The notes: a model not told the origin generated them from the letters alone. DNA of 32,745 bases from Oscillospiraceae bacterium (GCA_016295225.1 JAEDLP010000005.1:1-32745); one strand, 5' to 3'. Shown: positions 1 through 7,487, counted from the first letter of the stretch. Translations and numbers: made by a program.

Positions 1-511
1 AGACCGGCTTGCCGCCGATGAACTGACCCTTCCGCTGCTTATCCCGCTTGACGCTCTTGATCTTCTTGGAAATGTCCTTGGCGTACATGTCGTTCATAAT
101 GGCCCGGAAGGGTGTTATGTCGTTGGCGCTGGACTCCACACCGGTGTCGATGCCGTCCAACAGGGAGATGTACCGCACCCGCTTTTCCGGAAAGTACCGC
201 TCCATATAGTGGCCGGTCATAATGTAGTCACGGCCCAGGCGGCTCAGATCCTTGGTGATGACCATGTTGACCTTCCTGGCCTCGATATCGCCGATCATCC
301 GCTGGAAATCCGGGCGGTCAAAGTTGGTGCCGCTCCATCCGTCATCCACATAGGTATCATAGACAGAAAGACCGTGCTGACGGACAAACTCGTTCAGCAG
401 GGACCTCTGGTTGGTGACGCTCTGAGAGGGTCCTTCGTTTTCGTCCTCCTTGGAAAGCCGTATGTACAGCGCCGCATGGTACGTCATGGGTTTTTTTATT
501 TCAAAGTACAT
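1..511 (-). CDS. Serine site-specific recombinase, N-terminal part (cut by window edge)
   Basis: Large serine recombinase of the resolvase/invertase superfamily, which catalyses excision or integration of a mobile element through a serine-DNA intermediate. The visible ~170 residues carry the catalytic motif YIRLSKED (Ser20 from this start), the DDGWSGTNFDRP segment, and VITKDLSRLGRDY with the conserved arginines of the resolvase active site. A basic linker leads towards the missing recombinase/zinc-ribbon domains; family members are usually 500 residues or more, so most of the gene lies left of the window. The start at 511 is preceded by GGAGAAGAAGA; an alternative ATG at 487 lies eight codons downstream. 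The start overlaps the end of the small upstream gene by 16 bases, which suggests translational coupling. The family is certain; its target site is not visible. Confidence 0.9.
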   Translation of the reverse strand, partial: MYFEIKKPMTYHAALYIRLSKEDENEGPSQSVTNQRSLLNEFVRQHGLSVYDTYVDDGWSGTNFDRPDFQRMIGDIEARKVNMVITKDLSRLGRDYIMTGHYMERYFPEKRVRYISLLDGIDTGVESSANDITPFRAIMNDMYAKDISKKIKSVKRDKQRKGQFIGGKPV

Positions 512-666
512 TCTTCTTCTCCGGAAACCGGCGGCCATTCTGCAAGGTTTTCATGCATTGCAAGAATGCGGGCCAGATAGAGCCGGAACAATACCTCCAT
601 CAACTCTTCCAGGCTCTCCTCCACTTCAGTATACACACAATGTACGGTTGGCAGTTCCTTTTTCAT
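496..666 (-). CDS. Small protein (56 aa) coupled to the recombinase gene
   Basis: Short gene starting MKKELPTVHCVYTE and containing an amphipathic stretch ending FRLYLARILA. The start has a GAGGAGG ribosome site 7 to 8 bases upstream, and the stop TAA lies inside the start of the recombinase gene. No enzymatic motif is recognised. Small proteins of this look are, to my knowledge, common directly upstream of serine recombinases in clostridial mobile elements, so a role in recombinase expression or as a directionality partner is possible but unproven. A second member of the same family is encoded at 4989-5120 (shared VHCVY and FRLYL blocks), which supports this being a real gene. Confidence 0.75.
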   Translation of the reverse strand: MKKELPTVHCVYTEVEESLEELMEVLFRLYLARILAMHENLAEWPPVSGEEECTLK

Positions 667-686
667 ACGCGCTACCTCCTCGATGC

Positions 687-715
687 ATTCTATGAAAAAG
701 AGTCCCTGATTTTGC
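687..715 (-). promoter_or_regulatory. Sigma-E-like promoter before the small gene and recombinase
   Basis: On the minus strand GCAAAAT, 14 bases, then CATAGAAT. The Bacillus sigma-E consensus is roughly KMATATT-N14/15-CATACAHT, so this is 5 of 7 at -35 and 7 of 8 at -10. The predicted start would be near 680, about a dozen bases before the ATG at 666. If real, the recombinase is made in the mother cell during sporulation. It is a short, degenerate motif and could be chance. Confidence 0.4.
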
Positions 716-807
716 CTGGTATCATGAACCGTCGCTTGTGTAAATTTTTTATAAACTCCCCCCGAAAATCTTGCGCTTCTTTTTTAGCAGGAGTAAAATT
801 CCAGTAT

Positions 808-825
808 ACTTATACAACTTATACA
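808..825 (+). repeat. Two perfect tandem 9-bp repeats upstream of the ABC exporter
   Basis: ACTTATACA occurs twice back to back, 28 bases before the ATPase start. Tandem half-sites at one-turn spacing are typical of a regulator's binding site, and the block also contains TATACT/TATACA boxes that could serve as a -10. No regulator gene is next to it, so the binding protein is unknown. Confidence 0.5.
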
Positions 826-852
826 GAAACAACTGGGACAGCGGAGAACAGA

Positions 853-1554
853 ATGAGTTACATTACCTTTGAACAAGTTAAAAAAAACTATCAGATGGGA
901 GAAGTTACCATCCATGCTGTGGACGGGGTAGACTTCTCCATTGAAAAGGGCGAGTTTGCCATTATCGTGGGGCCCTCCGGTGCAGGCAAAACCACGGTGC
1001 TGAACATGCTGGGAGGCATGGACGCCTGCTCCAGCGGCACCATTACAGTGGACGGCACCCGGGTCAGCGACTTTAACATCAAGCAGCTCACCGGCTACCG
1101 CCGGCATGACATTGGCTTTGTCTTACAATTCTATAACCTGGTGCAGAACTTAACCGCCTTGGAAAACGTGGAGCTGGCCGCCCAGATTTGTGACGATCCT
1201 CTGGACGCCCGGAAGGTGCTGAAGCAGGTGGGGCTGGGCCACCGGCTAAATAATTTCCCGGCTCAGCTCTCCGGCGGCGAGCAGCAACGGGTGGCCATCG
1301 CCCGGGCTCTGGCCAAGAACCCGAAGCTGCTGCTGTGCGACGAGCCAACCGGCGCCCTGGACTATGTGACTGGCAAGCAAATCCTAAAGCTGCTGCAGGA
1401 CACCTGCCGCCAGGAGGGCATGACCGTGGTGGTCATCACTCACAACACCGCCCTGACCCCTATGGCAGACCGGGTCATCCACATCAAGAGCGGAAAAGTT
1501 GAGAGCATACAGCTCAACAGGCATCCCACGCCGGTGGAGGAGATCGAATGGTAA
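853..1554 (+). CDS. ABC transporter ATP-binding protein (MacB/LolD-type)
   Basis: Cytoplasmic ATPase subunit (233 aa) that powers the FtsX-type permease encoded next to it. Visible motifs: Walker A GPSGAGKTT at residues 40-48, a Q-loop in FVLQFYNL, signature LSGGEQQR at 139-146, Walker B LLLCDEPTGALD at 159-170, and the H-loop histidine in VVVITHN. This order and length are typical of the MacB/LolD/YknY class. The start ATG at 853 has GGAG six bases upstream; the longer open frame reaching back to 553 has no ribosome site and lacks homology. The stop overlaps the permease start (ATGGTAA), so the two are translationally coupled. The family usually exports peptides or lipids, or senses antimicrobials; the substrate here cannot be told. 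Confidence 0.93.
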   Translation: MSYITFEQVKKNYQMGEVTIHAVDGVDFSIEKGEFAIIVGPSGAGKTTVLNMLGGMDACSSGTITVDGTRVSDFNIKQLTGYRRHDIGFVLQFYNLVQNLTALENVELAAQICDDPLDARKVLKQVGLGHRLNNFPAQLSGGEQQRVAIARALAKNPKLLLCDEPTGALDYVTGKQILKLLQDTCRQEGMTVVVITHNTALTPMADRVIHIKSGKVESIQLNRHPTPVEEIEW

Positions 1555-4500
1555 AGCGGAACAATCGCCTGACCACCGACGCTGTCCGGGAGGTCAAAAA
1601 CACCTTCAGCCGGTTTTTGTCCATTCTGGTTCTGTCTGCCCTGGCGGTGGCTTTTCTCTCCGGCCTGCGGGCCACGGCGCCTGACATGAAGTACACCGCA
1701 GACAACTACTTTGACCGCACCCATATGATGGACGTCTACGCCATCTCCACCCTGGGCATCACTGACGAGGACCTGACGGCCCTGGCTGCGGCGGATGGCG
1801 TGGAAGAGGTAGAGGGGGTGCGCACGGTGGACGTGACCGCCACCGACCGCATTGTCAGCATCCACTCCATGCCGGAGAAGCTAAACCTGCTGGAGGTCGA
1901 GGATGGCCGCCTGCCCCAGGCGGCAGATGAGTGCGTCACCGACCATCTGCTTCTGACCGAGCTGGGGCTGGAGGTTGGCGACACCCTGACCGTTACCCTG
2001 GAGGAGGACGACGAGGACGTGTTGGCGCGCACCTCCTACACCGTGGTGGGTACCGTGATCTGCCCTCTCTACGTGGGCACCGACCGGGGCACTACTTCCC
2101 TGGGAGACGGCTCCCTGGACGGCGTCGTGTTCGTGCCGGAAGAAAACTTTACCACGGATTATTACTCCATTGCTTACCTGACTGGTACCGGTCTGGCAGA
2201 GATAGACAGCTACAGCGATGATTACGACAACGCGGCAGAAGCTTTGCTGGACAACCTGGATTCTCTTGGGGACCAGCGGGCCCAGCTGCGTTATGACCAG
2301 GTAGTAGGTGACGCCCGGGCGGAACTGGATGACGCCCAGGCAGAGCTGAACGACGCCAAGACCGAGGCAGAAACCCAGCTTGCAGACGCCCAGGCAGAGC
2401 TGAACGACGCCCGGGCCCAGCTGGACAAGGGCTGGCGGGACTACAAAAACGGCCAAACCACCCTGACCAAGGAATTGCGCAGCGGCCGCGCAGAGCTGAG
2501 CAACGCAGCTCAGACCCTGAACAGCGCCCAGAAGGAGTACGACGCCGGCCTGATCCAGTATAACAACGGCCTGTCCCAGTACAACGCAGGCCTGGCAGAG
2601 TATGAGGCAGTTCTTGCTCAGTATGAGCAGAACGCCTCCTCTCTGGACACCCAGCAGGCAGAGCTGGACCAGTCCTATGCTCAATATGAGGCGGCCCTGG
2701 CCCAATATGTGGGCACCCCCTATTACGACGAAGCGGTGGCCCAGATGGCTCCCCAGAAGGCCCAACTGGATGAGGCCCAGATGCAGCTTGACGCCGGCCG
2801 CCAGCAGCTATCTGAGAGCAAAGCCCAGCTGGACGCTGCGAAAGCGGAGCTGGATACCTCCAAGGCAGAGCTGGATGCCGTCCGCGCCCAGCTGGACCAG
2901 GCCCAAGCCTCCATCACCAGCGGATGGGCAGACTACCGCAGCGGAACAGCCAATCTGGACAAGGCCGAGAAAAAGGGCCGCGCGGAGCTGGCAAGCGCTC
3001 TGGTCGAGCTGCAGCAGGGCGAGGCAGACTACACCAGCGGTCAGGCGGATTACCAAGAAGGCAAGGCAGAGGCAGACCAGGAGATCGCCGACGCCCAGAC
3101 CAAGCTGGACGACGCCCGGGCTCAGGTGGACGAGATTGACGAGTGCGAGTGGTATATGCTTGGCCGCAACACCAACAGTGGCTTTGTGGGCTATTCCCAG
3201 GACTCGGAACGGGTGAGCAACCTGGCCAGTATCTTCCCCATCATCTTTTTCCTGGTGGCGGCCCTGGCCTGCCTCACCACCATGACCCGCATGGTGGAGG
3301 AACAGCGCACCCAGATCGGCGCACTGAAGGCCATGGGATTTTCCCGGCTGGCCATCTCCAAAAAATATCTGGGCTACGCCTTTTTCGCCAGCCTGGGCGG
3401 CGGCCTTCTGGGGCTGATTCTGGGCTGCACCCTGATCCCCATGGTGATCGCCAACGCCTTCCGCATCATGTATGACATTCCCGGCCTGGATCTGAAGCCC
3501 CAGCTTGGACTGTGCGTGGCGGCGGTGGCGGCAGCCGTGCTGTGCACCACCGGGGCGGCCCTGTGGGCCTGCCTGTCCACCCTAATGGACACCCCAGCCA
3601 ACCTGATGCGCCCCAAGGCTCCCAAGGCGGGCCGCCGGGTGTTCTTGGAGCACATCAAACCCCTCTGGAGCCGCCTGTCCTTCACCTGGAAGGTGACCAT
3701 GCGCAACCTGTTCCGCTACCAGAAACGGTTCTGGATGACTGTGATCGGCATCGGCGGCTGCACCGCCCTGATCGTCACCGGCTTCGGTCTGCATGACTCC
3801 ATCTTCGCCATCCTGGATAAGCAGTTTGACGAGGTGTCGCTCTACGACGCCACTGTGGGGCTGGACTCCCACATCACCGATGAGGAGATGACCAAGGCAA
3901 CCTATTACCTGGACAGCAATGAGAACGTAGACCGCTGGCTGTCCTGCCGTCAGTTGACGGTGGACGCCTCCGCTGGGGACCTGACCAACACCGCATATAT
4001 TTTTGCCGTGGAGGATCAGGACTCCTTCCGCCAGCTCATTGATCTTCGGGAGCGCAAGAGCGGTAATCACGTGGAGATTTCCCCTGACGGCGTGGTTATC
4101 ACGGAGAAGCTGTCCGAGCTGCTGGATTTACAGGTGGGAGACACCATTACCCTGGAAGGAGACCGCCGGGTGGACGCGTCTGTTACCGCCATTGCGGAAA
4201 ACTATGTCCACCATTATGTATATATGACGGAGGACTTCTACGAGGCTCTGTTCCGGGAACCGGCGGAGGAAAACGTGATCCTGCTGGCCTACGGGGACGG
4301 AGTGGATACCGTCAGTCAGAACGATATCTCGGTGACCCTCATGAAAATGGACGGGGTCAGCTCCTACTCCTATATCGGCACCATCCGGGACTCCTTTACC
4401 GACAGTATGAGCGCCATTGACTACGCGGTGGTCATTATCATCGTGGCGGCAGCGGCCCTGGCCTTTGTGGTGCTGTATAACCTGACCAACATCAACATCA

Positions 4501-4817
4501 CTGAGCGGGTGCGGGAGCTGGCAACATTGAAGGTGCTGGGCTTCTACGACCGGGAGATCTCCGCCTATGTCTACCGGGAGAATATCTTCCTGACGATCTT
4601 CGGCATTCTTCTGGGCCTGGTGATGGGGCGGTTCCTCCACGCCTGGCTGGTGCTGACGGTGGAGATCGACATGGTAATGTTCGGCCGCACTGCGCCAGCT
4701 TACGCTTACCTGCTGGCAGCGGGCCTCACCGCGCTGTTCTCGGTGGTCGTCAACGTCGCCGCCCACTTCCGCCTGAAGAAGGTGGACATGGTGGAAAGCC
4801 TGAAAACAACGGAATAA
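1548..4817 (+). CDS. FtsX-like ABC permease with long periplasmic-type coiled coil
   Basis: Membrane subunit (1089 aa) of the exporter. TM1 lies near residues 22-42, followed by an extracytoplasmic MacB-like domain. Residues ~244-535 form a long repetitive region rich in Ala, Glu, Asp, Gln and Leu (recurring AELDDAQAELNDA-type units) predicted as coiled coil. The first FtsX domain follows (helices near 561-583, 608-640 and 655-685), then a helix near 735-755, a second extracytoplasmic domain, and a second FtsX domain from ~955 to the C-terminus. Two FtsX domains in one chain mean that one permease polypeptide may complete the transporter. Large permeases with an inserted coiled coil are known in Firmicutes; the coil may reach across the cell wall or bind a partner. 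The substrate is unknown. Confidence 0.9.
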   Translation: MVKRNNRLTTDAVREVKNTFSRFLSILVLSALAVAFLSGLRATAPDMKYTADNYFDRTHMMDVYAISTLGITDEDLTALAAADGVEEVEGVRTVDVTATDRIVSIHSMPEKLNLLEVEDGRLPQAADECVTDHLLLTELGLEVGDTLTVTLEEDDEDVLARTSYTVVGTVICPLYVGTDRGTTSLGDGSLDGVVFVPEENFTTDYYSIAYLTGTGLAEIDSYSDDYDNAAEALLDNLDSLGDQRAQLRYDQVVGDARAELDDAQAELNDAKTEAETQLADAQAELNDARAQLDKGWRDYKNGQTTLTKELRSGRAELSNAAQTLNSAQKEYDAGLIQYNNGLSQYNAGLAEYEAVLAQYEQNASSLDTQQAELDQSYAQYEAALAQYVGTPYYDEAVAQMAPQKAQLDEAQMQLDAGRQQLSESKAQLDAAKAELDTSKAELDAVRAQLDQAQASITSGWADYRSGTANLDKAEKKGRAELASALVELQQGEADYTSGQADYQEGKAEADQEIADAQTKLDDARAQVDEIDECEWYMLGRNTNSGFVGYSQDSERVSNLASIFPIIFFLVAALACLTTMTRMVEEQRTQIGALKAMGFSRLAISKKYLGYAFFASLGGGLLGLILGCTLIPMVIANAFRIMYDIPGLDLKPQLGLCVAAVAAAVLCTTGAALWACLSTLMDTPANLMRPKAPKAGRRVFLEHIKPLWSRLSFTWKVTMRNLFRYQKRFWMTVIGIGGCTALIVTGFGLHDSIFAILDKQFDEVSLYDATVGLDSHITDEEMTKATYYLDSNENVDRWLSCRQLTVDASAGDLTNTAYIFAVEDQDSFRQLIDLRERKSGNHVEISPDGVVITEKLSELLDLQVGDTITLEGDRRVDASVTAIAENYVHHYVYMTEDFYEALFREPAEENVILLAYGDGVDTVSQNDISVTLMKMDGVSSYSYIGTIRDSFTDSMSAIDYAVVIIIVAAAALAFVVLYNLTNINITERVRELATLKVLGFYDREISAYVYRENIFLTIFGILLGLVMGRFLHAWLVLTVEIDMVMFGRTAPAYAYLLAAGLTALFSVVVNVAAHFRLKKVDMVESLKTTE

Positions 4818-4860
4818 ACCGGACATAATCAAAACCATGTGTTAAATGAAGTTATAAGAT

Positions 4861-4900
4861 AAGGTAGACGCACGGAAAACCACCATGTTGTCTACCTTTT
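4861..4900 (+). terminator. Intrinsic terminator after the ABC exporter
   Basis: AAGGTAGAC at 4861-4869 pairs perfectly with GTCTACCTT at 4890-4898 across a 20-base loop and runs into TTTTCTTT. It lies 43 bases after the permease stop codon. Confidence 0.75.
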
Positions 4901-4988
4901 CTTTATGCTAAAATAAATTGGATTGAGTCATCAAATGGCTGGATCAAGGAAGAACCGCCTTGAAATAAGCAGCCATTCATCGAGGCTA

Positions 4989-5120
4989 TTATACGATTTT
5001 TCTCTTGGCTTCCATAAAGGTGCGGCTGAGATACAATCGAAAGGATTCCTCCAAAAGATCCGAGATGTTTTTTCCCTTTTCTGCGTATACACAGTGAACA
5101 ACCACTGTTTTTTTGCGCAT
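4989..5120 (-). CDS. Small protein (43 aa), paralogue of the recombinase-linked small protein
   Basis: Short gene reading MRKKTVVVHCVYAEKGKN, then DLLEESFRLYLSRTF, ending KRKIV. It matches the 496-666 product in order and spacing (VHCVY, LEE, FRLYL-A/S-R). A strong AAAGGAGGGAGG site precedes two consecutive ATGs (5123 and 5120); 5120 has the better spacing. Unlike its paralogue it ends earlier and has no recombinase gene after it, so it looks like the remnant of a second element or of a duplicated recombinase module. A longer 112-residue frame overlapping it has no family resemblance and is not preferred. Confidence 0.6.
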   Translation of the reverse strand: MRKKTVVVHCVYAEKGKNISDLLEESFRLYLSRTFMEAKRKIV

Positions 5121-5214
5121 CATCCTCCCTCCTTTCTTCCATCGTATGTACCATCAGAAGGGTCTTTGCCTGTCCACCTCCGTTTTCATACCAAGGACCT
5201 AACCGTAAACTGCT

Positions 5215-5256
5215 AAAGGGCGTGTTGCAGAGGGAAACCACTGCAGCACGCCCTTT
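5215..5256 (-). terminator. Strong hairpin terminator between the small gene and the CBS remnant
   Basis: AAAGGGCGTGTTGCAG at 5215-5230 pairs with CTGCAGCACGCCCTTT at 5241-5256 (16 bp, one G-U), with a 10-base loop. It has A/T tails on both sides, so it can act in either direction. It lies 31 bases beyond the stop of the CBS remnant on the minus strand. Confidence 0.75.
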
Positions 5257-5287
5257 ATTGCGTAATATCCTATTCAGTAAATCTTAT

Positions 5288-6105
5288 TTATGCAGACTCA
5301 TCCATTAAATCAACTGCATATTTTATTACATTGCTTACGTTGATAATGCCAATCATTTTTCCATTCTGCATTACCGGTGCTTTTTTCAGGTGATTTTCAC
5401 CTAATACGTAGCAGACCTCATCCAGGTCGTCTTCTGCGTTAACAGTAATTACCTTCTTTGTCGCCAAGCTCGATACATCTTTCAGCATAAGGCTTTTCAG
5501 TGCCGTATTAAATTCAATTTTTGCTAATGAATGAGAATCAACAAAAATGGAATGCTCCGCTGACAAATGTCTTATGATATCTCCATCTGAAATGAAACCA
5601 ACAATCTCTCCGCTATGATCCACCACTGGAAACCCGCTGACATTCTTCGCCTTCATCAGCTTTAATGCATCTAAAATCGAATCATCATTTCGAATGACAT
5701 ATACATCCCGTTTCATGATTTTAAAAAGAGGTTTTTCGTTCGGCTGCTCTTCAACCGCTTCCCCTATGCCCAGCAGCTTGTCTCTGGCATCTCCAAAGAA
5801 TCTGCCCAGCAATTTCACTTCCGTTCCTACCAGCACCGCTGCAACTACTGTGCCTACTCCAACGCTTCCAAGTTCTTTGATAACAAGAAGGCAACAATAC
5901 GATTTGAAGCAGAACCATAAAGACAGAAAAAATAATGGTTGCCCTTCCCAACTCTATTCCAGCGATACATGTCATTGTATATGGAATGGAACTGATTGGC
6001 GATACGCCCAAGTCTGATTTCACCGAAATCGCTACACCGAATGTCATTACCATAAGACCCACTATATAAAATAAGTCTTGCCCCTAAATAATTTTTACGT
6101 TTCAT
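5288..6105 (-). pseudogene. Broken YczE-type membrane protein fused to a CBS-domain pair
   Basis: The pieces read as one gene only when reassembled. From the start at 6105 it begins MKRKNYLG and shifts frame at a run of four G (plus-strand CCCC at ~6081-6084). Removing one G joins it to FYIVGLMVMTFGVAIS and GVSPISSIPYTMTC, typical of the N-terminus of YczE/YitT-like membrane proteins. Near 5895 the frame jumps again, directly to LGSVGVGTVVAAVLVGTEVK, the C-terminal end of such proteins; the intervening helices (about 100 residues or more) are missing. The tail continues into two intact CBS motifs (from FKIMKRDVYVI to the stop at 5288). Family members with a C-terminal CBS pair are, I believe, known. 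The CBS part has an open frame from a GTG at 5836 but no ribosome site, so expression of it alone is doubtful. The start overlaps the MarR stop by 11 bases. Confidence 0.75.
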
Positions 6106-6535
6106 TTTCCTGTTCCTTCCTCTCCAGACAAGCTAATATTTTTTGTGATATTTCCTGCCATGTTGCAGCCTCTTCATCACTAATGCCGCATCTTAATGTA
6201 GCTTCCAGCCTTTCTACATCATGAAATACATCTTCTTTATATTGGTCCGCTTGATCCGTGAGTATGATCTCTTTATACCTGCCATCTTCTTGATTGGGTA
6301 CCCGTTTTATTACCCCCATCCTTACCAACGAATTGAGCAACTCCGTCGCTGTAGATGCCCTGAGACCAAAAATCTTCTCTATTTCCTTCTGATATATAGG
6401 TCTTTCTTTATTGTTAAACAGATAGTGTATCACTTTCCCTTGTGCCCCACTATATTCACGCCCTGTTGCCAGGTTGTCGATCAGTCGCCTCTGACTGTTT
6501 GCCAATCTGTTCACATATTTATAGATATCGCTCAT
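6095..6535 (-). CDS. MarR-family transcriptional regulator
   Basis: Winged-helix regulator (146 aa). Its core contains YQKEIEKIFGLRASTATELLNSL followed by the wing region VIKRVPNQEDGRYKEIILT, the classic MarR pattern (helix-turn-helix, then D-x-R-x-K in the wing). The length fits the family. The start ATG at 6535 follows GGGGAG within a G8 run. Its stop overlaps the first codons of the broken membrane-protein gene, so the two formed one operon that the regulator probably controlled together with itself. The segment is visibly AT-richer than the ABC exporter and the sigma-K gene on either side, which suggests a separate origin. The ligand is unknown. Confidence 0.88.
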   Translation of the reverse strand: MSDIYKYVNRLANSQRRLIDNLATGREYSGAQGKVIHYLFNNKERPIYQKEIEKIFGLRASTATELLNSLVRMGVIKRVPNQEDGRYKEIILTDQADQYKEDVFHDVERLEATLRCGISDEEAATWQEISQKILACLERKEQENET

Positions 6536-6556
6536 GCTTTCTCCCCCCCCAATTAG

Positions 6557-6599
6557 TTAGTTTCCTAAATATATTAGCAGGGATACGCTATTTTGTCAA
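6557..6599 (-). promoter_or_regulatory. Sigma-A promoter with MarR-type operator for the MarR operon
   Basis: On the minus strand a perfect -35 TTGACA (6594-6599), a 17-base spacer, and -10 TAATAT (6571-6576). Just downstream lies the inverted repeat TTAGGAAACTAA (6557-6568), covering the predicted transcription start. Binding there would block the promoter, so autorepression by the MarR protein is likely. The operator assignment is inference. Confidence 0.7.
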
Positions 6600-6653
6600 C
6601 TTTCACTGTATATAAACGCCTATGACTGCAAAACAGCTCGGGCATCACTTACA

Positions 6654-7298
6654 TTAGTTCCGGTGGGATACATAGGACCGGCTGATGCCGCAGGCGGCGG
6701 CGATCTCTCGCTGGGTCCGGGGAACCTCCCCGTCCAGGCCGTAGCGGAGGGTGATGACCTTCGCCTCCCGCTCGGACAGACAGCTCTCCACACAGCGGCG
6801 GACCTTGGCGCAGGACTCCTTGGTGTCCAGATTCTCCAGCATGTCGTCCTCCACGCTGATGACGTCCATCAGGGAAAGGGCGTTGCCGTCCCGGTCGGAG
6901 TCAATGGAATCGGACAGGGACACATCCCCCTGATATTTCCGCTGACTGCGGAAGTACATGAGGATCTCGTTCTCCACGCACCGGCTGGCATAGGTGGCCA
7001 GCCGGACGTTTTTATCCGGCTTGAAGGTGGAAATTCCCTTGATGAGCCCGATGGTCCCAATGGAGATGAGATCATCCTGGTCGCTGGCCTGGACGTAATA
7101 CTTTTTCAAAATGTGGGACACCAGGCGCAGATTGTGCTCGATGAGCTTGTTGCGGGCCTCCAGGTCGCCCTGGGCAAACCGCTCTAAGTATTCCCGCTCC
7201 TCCTCCGCTTTCAGGGGACGCGGAAAGGAACCTGTGGTCCCCAAACGCAGAGGAAAGCACAGGGTGTTGAGCAGCAGCAAAATTCCTGCCGAAAACAT
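6654..7298 (-). CDS. sigK: Pro-sigma-K, interrupted just before its C-terminus
   Basis: Mother-cell late sporulation sigma factor. The N-terminal hydrophobic pro-sequence (MFSAGILLLLNTLCFPLRLG, then TTGSFPRPL) is the part removed by SpoIVFB-type processing. Region 2 follows (NKLIEHNLRLVSHILKKYY, DQDDLISIGTIGLIKGI, RLATYASRCVENEILMYFR), then region 4 with LSEREAKVITLRYGLDGE and TQREIAAACGISRSYVS. Normal sigma-K continues from SYVS with an R-I-E-K-K-A-type helix and about 15-20 more residues. Here the frame reads HRN and stops (TAA 6654-6656), so the recognition helix of region 4.2 is cut. This is what an insertion in sigK would leave. The start ATG at 7298 has AGGAGG eight bases upstream, better than the GTG at 7307. 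As it stands the product is unlikely to recognise -35 elements. Confidence 0.88.
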   Translation of the reverse strand: MFSAGILLLLNTLCFPLRLGTTGSFPRPLKAEEEREYLERFAQGDLEARNKLIEHNLRLVSHILKKYYVQASDQDDLISIGTIGLIKGISTFKPDKNVRLATYASRCVENEILMYFRSQRKYQGDVSLSDSIDSDRDGNALSLMDVISVEDDMLENLDTKESCAKVRRCVESCLSEREAKVITLRYGLDGEVPRTQREIAAACGISRSYVSHRN

Positions 7299-7444
7299 AG
7301 ACAGCACCTCCTGCTCTACTTTATTCCTCTGCGGCCTGTCTCTATTTCTCCCAGATGCGTCCTGTCCCGCCTGTCATTCAGTCCTGATCTGGCCACGATG
7401 GCAAGATAGGGTATGACAATATCCTCCTTGTTTTTTCTGAGAAA

Positions 7445-7487
7445 ACGCGAGAACGCAGAACGCACAAGGCGTTCCGCGTTCTCGCGT
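7445..7487 (-). terminator. Long GC-rich hairpin terminator after the permease remnant
   Basis: ACGCGAGAACGC-A-GAACGC (7445-7463) pairs with GCGTTC-C-GCGTTCTCGCGT (7469-7487): 18 pairs with one A/C mismatch and a 5-base loop. On the minus strand it is followed by a T-rich stretch. It separates the GABA block from sigK; the remaining ~145 bases up to the sigK start show no gene. Confidence 0.75.

Larger units (their letters stand above)
1..6668. mobile_element. Candidate sigK-intervening (skin-like) element, right part
   Basis: From the point where sigma-K similarity ends (~6666) to the window's left edge lie a serine recombinase, two recombinase-linked small genes, an ABC exporter, and an AT-rich MarR operon with a broken gene. 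In Bacillus subtilis and Clostridioides difficile, a recombinase-bearing skin element interrupts sigK and is excised in the mother cell. The same logic fits here: the truncated sigK reads into the block, and the recombinase lies at the far side with a sigma-E-like promoter. The left attachment site and the sigK 3' fragment would lie left of position 1 and are not seen, so the left boundary given is only the window edge. Simple decay of sigK is the alternative. Confidence 0.45.

Noticed and set aside
553..852. Extended N-terminus of the ABC ATPase from position 553
   Set aside because: No ribosome site or family similarity; the ATG at 853 has both.
2281..3150. Repetitive stretch as a possible tandem-repeat or CRISPR-like array
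   Set aside because: The repeats are codon-level coiled-coil units in one open frame, without constant spacers.
4903..5241. 112-residue minus-strand frame over the small gene
   Set aside because: The overlapping 43-residue frame matches the paralogue at 496-666 and has the strong ribosome site; this frame matches nothing recognised.
5854..6105. Separate 83-residue protein at the start of the YczE-type gene
   Set aside because: Only its first eight codons fit the family; the rest is a frameshift product.
7381..7415. Sigma-E-like promoter for sigK (CATACCCT at 7408-7415)
   Set aside because: The -10 is acceptable but no -35 of the right form lies 14-15 bases upstream, so I do not call it.
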